Origin: QVMM01 sp047030855 | GTDB lineage: Bacteria; Bacteroidota; Bacteroidia; Bacteroidales; Dysgonomonadaceae | Length of the DNA: 64,000 nucleotides | Direction of reading: 5' to 3' | Assembly (NCBI GenBank): GCA_047030855.1 | Contig: JBKYIJ010000008.1 | Span: 1,860,001-1,924,000 of the forward strand | Shown here: positions 53,753 to 61,715 of the stretch, in pieces | How the letters are laid out: each line of letters begins with the position of its first letter | Numbering within the stretch: position 1 is the first letter of the stretch | Made by a program: the position numbers and the translations under genes | Notes under the pieces: generated by a model | What the model was told of the DNA's origin: nothing | The model's database searches: none | The model's input: only the letters and a program-made list of their open reading frames with translations

Positions 53753-54733
53753 ATGGCTACTATTAAGTGCATTGGCATATTAACATCCGGAGGCGATGCT
53801 CCCGGGATGAATGCGGCTATACGTGCCGTAACCAGAGCAGCCATCTATAACGGGATGACTGTCAAAGGAATTATGAGAGGGTACAGAGGTCTTATCTATG
53901 ATGAGATAATCCCTTTCAAAACAAATTCTGTAAGTAACATTATTCAGCAAGGCGGAACTGTGCTGAAAACGGCAAGATGTCAGGAGTTCACGACGCCCGA
54001 AGGGCGAAAAGTAGCCCATGAAGCCTTGATGCGTGAAGGCATAGATGCTTTGGTTGTTATAGGCGGAGACGGATCGTTAACAGGTGCGCGTATTTTTGCG
54101 CAGGAATTCAATTATCCGATCATCGGGCTTCCGGGTACGATAGATAACGACCTGCTCGGTACGGATACTACCATAGGTTATGATACGGCATTGAATACAA
54201 TTATGGAGGCTGTCGATAAGATCAGGGATACCGCGTCTTCCCACGAACGGTTGTTCGTTATCGAAGTTATGGGCAGGGAATGCGGATTTCTTTGTTTGAA
54301 CGGAGCTATCGCTTCGGGCGCCGAAGCCGCCATCATCCCTGAAGTCGCGATGCAAAAAGACCAGTTGGCAGAACTCATATCTCACGGACTTAGGAAAAGC
54401 AAAAACAGTAGCCTCGTCCTTGTAACCGAAGGCGATATAACAGGCGGTGCAATGGCAATTGCCGAACGTGTAAGGACTGAATATCCCGAATACGATGTGC
54501 GTGTGACGATACTGGGACACGTTCAGCGAGGAGGTTCGCCTACTGCTAACGACCGTATATTGGCCAGCCGCATGGGCGCTGCGGCAATAGACGCGCTGAA
54601 TGATGATCAACGTAACGTTATGATCGGGATACAGAACGATGAGATCGTGTATGTGCCCTTTTCGAAGGCTATCAAGAAAAACAAACCGCTGCCCGAAGGA
54701 TTGATGAATACGCTGAAAATCCTTTCGATTTAG
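53753..54733 (+). CDS. pfkA: ATP-dependent 6-phosphofructokinase
   Basis: A 326-residue enzyme that commits glucose to glycolysis. LTSGGDAPGMNAAIRAVTR and VIGGDGSLTGA bind nucleotide. GLPGTIDNDLLGTDTTIGYDTA has the catalytic Asp and a Gly at the position that in PPi-dependent enzymes is Lys, which supports ATP as the donor. MGRECGFLC and GHVQRGGSPTANDRI complete the fructose-6-phosphate site. It is the last gene of the cmk cluster and is followed by a terminator. Confidence 0.96.
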   Translation: MATIKCIGILTSGGDAPGMNAAIRAVTRAAIYNGMTVKGIMRGYRGLIYDEIIPFKTNSVSNIIQQGGTVLKTARCQEFTTPEGRKVAHEALMREGIDALVVIGGDGSLTGARIFAQEFNYPIIGLPGTIDNDLLGTDTTIGYDTALNTIMEAVDKIRDTASSHERLFVIEVMGRECGFLCLNGAIASGAEAAIIPEVAMQKDQLAELISHGLRKSKNSSLVLVTEGDITGGAMAIAERVRTEYPEYDVRVTILGHVQRGGSPTANDRILASRMGAAAIDALNDDQRNVMIGIQNDEIVYVPFSKAIKKNKPLPEGLMNTLKILSI

Positions 54734-54758
54734 CAAAGTTTCAAAAGATTATATAAAC

Positions 54759-54800
54759 GGAAAAGAATTCGCATAATGTTTGTGAATTCTTTTCTGTTTT
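54759..54800 (+). terminator. Rho-independent terminator of pfkA
   Basis: A perfect 11-bp stem (GAAAAGAATTC / GAATTCTTTTC) with a 13-base loop and T-rich tail. Confidence 0.82.
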
Positions 54801-54826
54801 GTGATACATAATGAGCTATAATTGTG

Positions 54827-54834
54827 TAAATTTG
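54827..54834 (+). promoter_or_regulatory. -7 promoter element (TAAATTTG)
   Basis: An exact TAnnTTTG match, 27 bases upstream of the dCMP deaminase start. Confidence 0.55.
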
Positions 54835-54860
54835 GTGCTAAATTTTTTTGATTTTGCATT

Positions 54861-55295
54861 ATGAGCGAAAAAGAAAAACAGCATCTTCTCGACAGCCGCT
54901 ATTTGCGGATGGCTATGATATGGGCGGAAAACTCTTATTGCAGGCGTCGTCAGGTAGGTGCGATAATCGTTAAAGATAAAATGATAATTTCCGACGGATA
55001 TAACGGAACTCCATCGGGTTTTGAAAATATTTGCGAAGACGAAAACAATATTACTAAACCGTATGTTTTACATGCCGAAGCTAATGCGATAACCAAAGTG
55101 GCTTGTTCGAACAACAGCAGCATGGGCGCAACTATGTATGTGACATCGTCGCCGTGTATCGAATGTGCCAAACTTATCATACAGGCAGGCATAAGGCGTG
55201 TCGTTTATAATCAGGCATATACGAAAACCGATGGACGCGATTTATTGGAAAGGGCGGGTATCGAAGTCGTTTTTATTGACATAGAAAAGATTTAA
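54861..55295 (+). CDS. dCMP deaminase
   Basis: A 144-residue zinc-dependent deaminase. VLHAEANAITK provides the His and catalytic Glu, and VTSSPCIECAKLI the two zinc cysteines. RYLRMAMIWAENSYCRRRQVGA is the family N-terminus. It converts dCMP to dUMP for thymidylate synthesis and resembles ComEB-type proteins. The S41 protease gene starts 8 bases after the stop, so the genes from here to the 5-FCL gene are probably one operon. Confidence 0.93.
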   Translation: MSEKEKQHLLDSRYLRMAMIWAENSYCRRRQVGAIIVKDKMIISDGYNGTPSGFENICEDENNITKPYVLHAEANAITKVACSNNSSMGATMYVTSSPCIECAKLIIQAGIRRVVYNQAYTKTDGRDLLERAGIEVVFIDIEKI

Positions 55296-55303
55296 CACTA
55301 TAT

Positions 55304-56947
55304 ATGGGAAAAAGAGGTAACAGATTTAATGTATGGCTGCCATTGTGGATTGCTTTTGGGATTGCCATTGGTATTCTGATCGGTAATATTTTTGCGAATT
55401 TCAATTCGCGCCATAGTTTGTTTAACCGAGGGAATAAACTCGAAGCAATACTCGAATACATCAGCGATTCGTATGTCGATACCGTAAATGTTCAGGAACT
55501 GGTCGAAAGATCTATTCCCGATCTGGTTTCGGGTTTGGATCCTCATTCCGTATATATTTCCGCCAAAGCGATGGAAATGGGCGATGAACTTGAAGACAAT
55601 TTCAGCGGAATAGGCGTTCAGTTCATTCTGCAGAAAGATACGATAGTAGTAGTCAGCATTATAAAAGGAGGTCCTTCCGAAGCGGCAGGAGTTATGGCAG
55701 GCGACAGGATCGTGTATGTCAACGACAGCCTTTTTGCGGGAGAAGGCATCACGAACGATAAGGTTATGCGCAATCTGCGTGGAGAAAGCGGGACGAGTGT
55801 GAAATTAGGTCTGTGGCGTCCTTCAAAACAGGATACTCTCAGCATTAAAGTAATGCGGGCAAGCGTACCCGTAAGCAGTATAGACGCTGCCTTTATGCTT
55901 GACAACAAAACGGGATATATCAAAATAAACCGCTTTGCATATACATCCTATTCCGATTTTATTTCGGCAATATCGAGATTGAAAAGCGAAAAATGCGAAT
56001 CGTTTATAATTGATTTGCGTCAGAATACAGGTGGCTCTTTAAATGCTGCCATACAAATGGTTAATGAATTTCTGGAACGCGATCAGCTGATTGTTTATAC
56101 CGAAGGGCGCGCATTTCCGCGTCAGGAGTATTATGCTGACGGATCAGGCACTTGTAAGGAAAACCAGCTTATTATTCTCATAGATGAGGGCAGTGCTTCG
56201 GCAAGTGAAGTCTTTTCGGGTGCAATACAGGATTCCGACAGAGGGTTGATTGTCGGGCGTCGTTCTTTCGGAAAAGGTTTGGTGCAGGATCAGCGGCAGT
56301 TTAAAGACGGATCGGCTTTGCGGCTCACCGTTGCGCGCTATTATACTCCGTCGGGAAGATGTATTCAGAAAGCTTATGAGAAGGGAAATTCGTCCGACTA
56401 CAATCAGGACTTGATGCGCCGGTATATGCGTGGCGAATTTGATTCTCAGGACAGTATTAAGATGGATGCTTTTCCGCTTTTCCATACTTTGGGTGGACGC
56501 CCTGTTTACGGAAATGACGGAATTATGTCCGATGTGTTTATCCCAAGAGATACTACGGGTATGAACTCTTATTACCTCAAATTGGCAAATGCGGGGCTTA
56601 TATATGAATACGCATTCGGTTATACCGATAAAAACAGGGAAAAGCTGAACGGCTTTAAGGATTGGAAAAACCTTTTGAGTTATTTGCAAAAGCAACCCTT
56701 GTTGGATAATCTTGTAAGCATGGCCGACAGTAAAGGTATTCGTCCGCGTCCGTACTATATCGAAGAATCACGGAAACTGATAGAAAACCAGTTGCAGGCA
56801 TATATTGTCCGAAATATGTTGGGCGATGAAGGTTTCTATCAGGTACTTTCTCAGGAAGACATCGTTATTATCAGAGCTGCCGAGCTCATGAAAAAAGGCT
56901 TGGCTATGCCCGATAAGGTTAAAAATAAAACATATCTAAATAACTGA
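55304..56947 (+). CDS. C-terminal processing (S41) peptidase with PDZ domain
   Basis: A 547-residue protein. An N-terminal membrane anchor (LPLWIAFGIAIGILIGNIF) is followed by a PDZ domain (about 85-175; FSGIGVQFILQ, GPSEAAGVMAGDRIVYVND). The S41 protease core has IIDLRQNTGGSLNAAI, the catalytic serine in DEGSASASEVFSGA and the lysine in GRRSFGKGLVQDQ. A roughly 180-residue C-terminal helical region follows. It acts in the periplasm on protein C-termini; the substrate is unknown. Confidence 0.94.
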   Translation: MGKRGNRFNVWLPLWIAFGIAIGILIGNIFANFNSRHSLFNRGNKLEAILEYISDSYVDTVNVQELVERSIPDLVSGLDPHSVYISAKAMEMGDELEDNFSGIGVQFILQKDTIVVVSIIKGGPSEAAGVMAGDRIVYVNDSLFAGEGITNDKVMRNLRGESGTSVKLGLWRPSKQDTLSIKVMRASVPVSSIDAAFMLDNKTGYIKINRFAYTSYSDFISAISRLKSEKCESFIIDLRQNTGGSLNAAIQMVNEFLERDQLIVYTEGRAFPRQEYYADGSGTCKENQLIILIDEGSASASEVFSGAIQDSDRGLIVGRRSFGKGLVQDQRQFKDGSALRLTVARYYTPSGRCIQKAYEKGNSSDYNQDLMRRYMRGEFDSQDSIKMDAFPLFHTLGGRPVYGNDGIMSDVFIPRDTTGMNSYYLKLANAGLIYEYAFGYTDKNREKLNGFKDWKNLLSYLQKQPLLDNLVSMADSKGIRPRPYYIEESRKLIENQLQAYIVRNMLGDEGFYQVLSQEDIVIIRAAELMKKGLAMPDKVKNKTYLNN

Positions 56948-56953
56948 TTAATA

Positions 56954-57512
56954 TTGAAAAAGCAAATCTCAAAAGCAGATTTACGTTTACAGGTTTCTAA
57001 ACTGAAAAAAGATTATTCTCCCCAAGATTTAGTTTTGAAATCGGAAGAAGTTTTTTCTGTTCTGGAGATAACAGGCGCATTTCAAGACGCCAAGAATATT
57101 TTTATTTACAGCAGTATGCCAGATGAGGTGTCTACTTTGAATTTTATAAATAAATGGAAAGATCGGAAGCAGTTCTATTTGCCTGTTGTAGTCGGTAATG
57201 ATCTGGTTTTTAGAATTGTTAATAATAAAACGGAGTATGCAACTTCGGCTTACGGCATAAAAGAGCCTTTAGGCGAAGATTTTACTCAACTCGATAGAGC
57301 CGATGCCGTAATAGTCCCCGCTTTGGCTTTTGACAGAAAGATGAACAGGCTGGGCAGAGGGAAAGGATATTACGACAGATTTCTCCCCCCTTCTGAAAAA
57401 AACCGTAAAAATCGGTGTTTGTTTTGATTTTCAATTGTTCGATCATATTCCTGCTGATGACAACGATGTGAAAATGGATATGATCGTGTCCGAAAATGAA
57501 TTGATCTGGTAA
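56954..57512 (+). CDS. 5-formyltetrahydrofolate cyclo-ligase with a C-terminal frameshift
   Basis: It starts at a TTG seven bases after the protease gene (KKQISKADLRLQVSKLKKDY). Domain I is present, and GRGKGYYDRFL is the family signature. A C6 run at 57385-57390, where C5 would fit, shifts the frame and gives an early stop at 57427. In the next frame the sequence continues normally as LLKKTVKIGVCFDFQLFDHI and ends MDMIVSENELIW at 57512. The repaired protein is about 185 residues, the usual length. It converts 5-formyl-THF to 5,10-methenyl-THF. A sequencing error is likely. Confidence 0.82.
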
Positions 57513-57579
57513 AAGACAATGTCGCATTAATATTATTATACTGAATATTAGGCTTAGTATTCATCAGTAATCTATATGA

Positions 57580-57855
57580 TCATTGATATTTGTATTCCGG
57601 ATGGCGTTTTTTTAGATCCTCGTTTTTAATTTTATTCGTAAATGCCTTTTTGTCCGAATGATTGTCTGCTGTAGCTGCCTGAGTCGCGTTTTTCAGATCT
57701 TCATCCTTAATTTGATCCATGTATATTTCTTTATCGGCTTCGTTGTCTACATACATGGCTTTGGCTGCATTTTTCATATCTTCTTTTGAAAAGTGATAAG
57801 AAAATTTCTTTAAGCAACATAAGATAGGGATGTCTATGAATAATAGTTTTTTCAT
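57580..57855 (-). CDS. Small protein with a 27-residue internal repeat
   Basis: A 91-residue protein of unknown family. The N-terminal stretch is moderately hydrophobic (LLFIDIPILCCL). Residues 23-49 and 50-76 are two 27-residue units aligned without gaps (SKEDMKNAAKAM and KDEDLKNATQAA starts, each with a DN and DK pair), and residues 77-91 are a third partial unit (KNEDLKKRHPEYKYQ). The repeats are highly charged and helical. It lies between the folate gene and the putA terminator and is transcribed separately from both. Confidence 0.55.
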   Translation of the reverse strand: MKKLLFIDIPILCCLKKFSYHFSKEDMKNAAKAMYVDNEADKEIYMDQIKDEDLKNATQAATADNHSDKKAFTNKIKNEDLKKRHPEYKYQ

Positions 57856-57968
57856 AATGGTATTATTTTATATGTTTTAACAATAAAAACGTATATATTT
57901 GGCTTATTATTATAGTATATTGACTTATATTTTAGTTAAAAGTTTAAATAATGATATGTTTATTATAT

Positions 57969-58006
57969 AAAAAAAAGAGAGCGTTTTTCGCAACACTCTC
58001 TTTTTC
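57969..58006 (-). terminator. Rho-independent terminator of putA
   Basis: On the minus strand GAGAGTGTT and AACGCTCTC pair (one wobble) with A- and T-runs outside, 22 bases after the putA stop. Confidence 0.85.
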
Positions 58007-58027
58007 ATTTTTTTTTATATTAATTGT

Positions 58028-61000
58028 TTAATTTTTTACCTCAAATATACTGCCGTAGCGATGATATTCGTATGCAATACTCTGCTCCTTCAGGTAGTGA
58101 AGCAATTCCAATCGACCTTCGACAGTCGGTTTTTCGTTTGCAATGTGTTTTCCCAGTTTTGCAGCCTTCGCATAAATGACATCGGCTATATTTCCTGAGC
58201 AAGTGCGGATACGTTCATATTTGTGCATATTGTCCACAAATTGTTCTTCGTCCTGTATCAACAGATTGATGAGGGGCATATCAACCGTTACTCTTTCCAG
58301 TATGTCTACCTTATCGTTCTCGTTGTCGATGCTGACGATTACAGGCGTCGGCGTTGAGTTGGCAGCGAACAGGGTTAATAATATGTCGTTCAGATCGTCT
58401 TCTTTTTGTACCCTGAGTGCGCAATTTTTTAGAGGTAAATATCTGAAAGTATTGGATTCGCCGACGATATGGCTGACATCTGTTTCCTTTGAGAAAATAT
58501 CATTCCATGCAGACTGATAACTTGCAATGGCAAAACCGATACGTTCTCTCTGTAAATCATCTATCGGAATGTCACATTCGGGTAGTTTTCCGTTTGCAGC
58601 GGGTTTTATTGTTTTTTCCTCAAATTCCAGAAAACAGGATACGTAATTTGGTCCGCCTGCTTTGATTCCTCCTCCGAATGCGGACAGTTTCATGCCTCCG
58701 AACGGTTGTCGGCGTACGATTGCACCTGTTATTCCGCGATTGATATAGAGGTTGCCTGCTTCAATGCTGTTTTTCCATAACGATAATTCTTCTTCGTCGA
58801 GAGTTTGAAGCCCTGACGTCAAACCATAATCGAGAGAGTTCACGTATTCGATGCCCTGTTGCAGGTTGTCTATGCATACGACTGACAATAAAGGAGCGAA
58901 AAGTTCTGTTCGGAAAGTATAGCTGTCGGGTGTTACTCCCCATTTTACTGTCGGTTTGAGTATATACCGTTTTTCGTCGATAAATTCGGGTGCCACCAGC
59001 CAAGATTCGCCTTCTTCAAGGTTTTCGATTGCATGAAGGAGCTTGTCGTTATTGTTCGTCACCATTGGTCCTACAATATTGTCGGGATTCCAGACGCTGC
59101 CTGTGTGCATACTTGTGACGGCATCTTTCAGTTTCGATTTGAAAGCGTCGTCGTTGTAAACGTCTTTTTCAACCATGAATAACGAACAGGCTGAACATTT
59201 CTGCCCTGCGTTACTGAATGCGGATGTTACCACGCTTTGAATGGCTCTGTCCTGATCTCCGCTTGCGGTGAGAATAATGGCGTTTTTTCCTCCCGTTTCG
59301 GCAGACAGAGGTGTTTTCGGATTGTTTTCCAACAGCCTGAAAGCCGTGTCTGTCCCTCCCGTAAAGATGATATGTTTTACCGACGGATGCGATGTGAGAT
59401 AGTCGAGCGTAGATCGTTCGGCAGGACAAACCACTTGCAGGGCATCACGGGGAACGCCTGCGTCCCAGAAGCATTTTGCAAATTCCCAAGCGATTGGCAG
59501 CGCGACGGTAGCCGGTTTCAGTATAACCGTGTTTCCTCCCGCGAGTGCTGCTGCAACTCCGCCTACGGGTATTGCCAGCGGAAAATTCCACGGAGGTATC
59601 ACCAGTATAATGCCTTTGGGTTTGTACGAAACCGTTTCGAGTTCTTCAAAAGCCTGCATGCTGATAGGGTAGAAGCGGCAGAAATCGGTTGCTTCCGAAA
59701 CTTCAACATCGCCTTCGGTAAAGGTTTTTCCTGTTATGGCAGACATACACCCGATCAGGTCGCCCCGTTTATCGCTGAGGTTCTGCGCTACTTTGTGTAG
59801 TATTTCGTTGCGTTCTTTAAGCGTGGTTTTTCTCCAATTGGAGTTGTCTTTTTCGGCTATGCCGATGATTTCCTTTGCCTGTTCCAATGAAGACAGGTTG
59901 GCTTCACAGAAGCATACGTCATCGTTGCGGCTTCGATCTAAGTATTTTTTCTTGTTGTCTGTCGTTATTTCTCTGTCGCCTATCTGAACGGGGATGACAA
60001 AGTTTTTATCGTTCACTTCCGTTTCCCATTTCTTTAATTTATCCAAAGCCCATTGTCTGTTTTGCGGCAGATCGAGATCGGTGTCTGGTTCGTTATGAAA
60101 TGTGTTTATGTCTTTGTCCACTTCGGCTTTTTTGTTTCTGTCCTGCGTGCGGTATTGTGTCGGATGTACTTTATCTTTCAGGGCATAGGCTTCTTCAAAC
60201 TGATGAGAGAGGAAATTCCACTGCTCGCTGTTCAATTTGAGGTTGAAGGAATAGCTCAGGAAATTGTCTTTTCCTGTGTTTTCGTCAAGACGGCGTACCA
60301 GATATGAAACGGCATTCAGGAAATGTTCTTTTTTGACGACGGGCGTGTAAAGTATTATCTGCTTGCCAAGTTTTTTCATCACGCGGGGCAAATGGTTTGC
60401 CATTCCTTCCAGCATCTCGAACGTTACGCAGTCCTCTACTTTGTTTTGCTGGCTCAACAGGTAGGCGTATCCTATCGTGAAGAAGTTGTGCGAAGCTACT
60501 CCTACATGAACGGCAGCCGCATTTTCGGGTTGGAGGGCAATGTCGAGAATGTGCATATAATTTGCGTCCACTTCTACTTTTGTGTGCAGAATGGGGTTAG
60601 CCCATCCTTTGATGGATGAAATGATTGTTTCCATTTGCAGGTTTGCACCTTTTACAAGCCGCATTTTTAAAGGCGATCCGCCTTCGGCAACACGTTTCTT
60701 GGCAAATTCCAGAAGTCGTTCCTGATAAATGGGCGCATCGGGCAGATAAGCCTGAATAACAATGCCTGCCATGTAATTCCTGAATTGCGGCATACTTAAT
60801 ACCGTGAAAAAAACGTCGAGCGTGAGTTCCAGATCTTTGTATTCTTCCATGTCGAGGTTGACAAATTTCGGTTTCTTCACGCCGCCTTTGTCGGTATAGG
60901 GATGATCTATCGCCTGTTGATATATTGCGGCAACGCGTTCACAGAGTTCTTTTTTATTCTGTTCGTAGCTTAGCGGTTTTATTTGGGCGTATATCCCCGA

Positions 61001-61537
61001 CAGTTTTATCGAGATATAGTTTATATCGGGTTCGGTTAATGCTTCCAGATAATGTTGATAGCGGTTTTCGGCTTCTTTATCCCCCAAAACCACTTCGCCA
61101 AGAAGGTTTACATTCTGCCCGATTCCGTCTTTCCAGCGTTTTTCGAGATGCCGTGTCAGGGCAGGGCGTTCTTCGGAAATAATGATTTTATCGGTTTCCT
61201 TCCGCAACCTGTCTTTGAATATAGGCATTGCGATAAAGTCGAAATGATAACCGAAATCGGTAAACATTTTAAGTAACATTTTGTCGGACGAACTGAAAAA
61301 ATCTGGTATTCCGTATTCTTTGAAAAGTTTTTTCATACGTTTCGAAAGCTTCTTGTTGTTACGGATCTGTGACGATTCGTCTAAGAGTTTCGACAACAGG
61401 GTTTTGGATGCGGGAGTTTGTATAAGAGACGCAAATTTGGCTTGTTCCTTCACCTCGTCGGCTGTAAGTTCACTTTCTGCTTTTCCGAGAAACTGTTTTG
61501 CCCACTCCAAAACATCCGGAATCGTTACTTTTTCCAT
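58028..61537 (-). CDS. putA: Bifunctional proline dehydrogenase / L-glutamate-gamma-semialdehyde dehydrogenase
   Basis: An 1169-residue protein that oxidises proline to glutamate in two steps. Residues about 130-430 are the FAD-binding PRODH barrel (YISIKLSGIYAQIKPLSYEQ, FVNLDMEEYKDLELTLDVF, RLVKGANLQME). Residues about 520-1010 are the NAD-dependent aldehyde dehydrogenase, with ILVIPPWNFPLAIPVGGV, the Glu in SAETGGKNAIIL and the catalytic Cys in NAGQKCSACSLF. The C-terminal 150 residues are a family extension. It has no N-terminal DNA-binding domain, so it is not a self-regulating PutA. Confidence 0.95.
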   Translation of the reverse strand: MEKVTIPDVLEWAKQFLGKAESELTADEVKEQAKFASLIQTPASKTLLSKLLDESSQIRNNKKLSKRMKKLFKEYGIPDFFSSSDKMLLKMFTDFGYHFDFIAMPIFKDRLRKETDKIIISEERPALTRHLEKRWKDGIGQNVNLLGEVVLGDKEAENRYQHYLEALTEPDINYISIKLSGIYAQIKPLSYEQNKKELCERVAAIYQQAIDHPYTDKGGVKKPKFVNLDMEEYKDLELTLDVFFTVLSMPQFRNYMAGIVIQAYLPDAPIYQERLLEFAKKRVAEGGSPLKMRLVKGANLQMETIISSIKGWANPILHTKVEVDANYMHILDIALQPENAAAVHVGVASHNFFTIGYAYLLSQQNKVEDCVTFEMLEGMANHLPRVMKKLGKQIILYTPVVKKEHFLNAVSYLVRRLDENTGKDNFLSYSFNLKLNSEQWNFLSHQFEEAYALKDKVHPTQYRTQDRNKKAEVDKDINTFHNEPDTDLDLPQNRQWALDKLKKWETEVNDKNFVIPVQIGDREITTDNKKKYLDRSRNDDVCFCEANLSSLEQAKEIIGIAEKDNSNWRKTTLKERNEILHKVAQNLSDKRGDLIGCMSAITGKTFTEGDVEVSEATDFCRFYPISMQAFEELETVSYKPKGIILVIPPWNFPLAIPVGGVAAALAGGNTVILKPATVALPIAWEFAKCFWDAGVPRDALQVVCPAERSTLDYLTSHPSVKHIIFTGGTDTAFRLLENNPKTPLSAETGGKNAIILTASGDQDRAIQSVVTSAFSNAGQKCSACSLFMVEKDVYNDDAFKSKLKDAVTSMHTGSVWNPDNIVGPMVTNNNDKLLHAIENLEEGESWLVAPEFIDEKRYILKPTVKWGVTPDSYTFRTELFAPLLSVVCIDNLQQGIEYVNSLDYGLTSGLQTLDEEELSLWKNSIEAGNLYINRGITGAIVRRQPFGGMKLSAFGGGIKAGGPNYVSCFLEFEEKTIKPAANGKLPECDIPIDDLQRERIGFAIASYQSAWNDIFSKETDVSHIVGESNTFRYLPLKNCALRVQKEDDLNDILLTLFAANSTPTPVIVSIDNENDKVDILERVTVDMPLINLLIQDEEQFVDNMHKYERIRTCSGNIADVIYAKAAKLGKHIANEKPTVEGRLELLHYLKEQSIAYEYHRYGSIFEVKN

Positions 61538-61685
61538 ATTTTTTATGTTTTTCTGGTATGTGAAAAATATGTATAATACTTATTTATTGGAAAAATAAGA
61601 TAAAAAGCTTAATATCGGAAATATATTCTTGTGTTTTTTATCATTTAATAACTGAAAATCGAAAAGTTATTTAATTTGCTTTGTT

Positions 61686-61693
61686 TAACTTTG
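61686..61693 (+). promoter_or_regulatory. -7 promoter element of the TamB-like gene (TAACTTTG)
   Basis: An exact TAnnTTTG match. It ends 22 bases before the presumed coding start (61716). Confidence 0.6.
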
Positions 61694-61715
61694 TGTGTTG
61701 TAAAATCGAGAGGTT

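Noticed and set aside
57893..58010. Possible small RNA on the plus strand between the repeat protein and putA
   Set aside because: A TATATTTG and a hairpin occur in order, but the hairpin is explained as the putA terminator and the region is extremely A/T-rich, so chance is likely.
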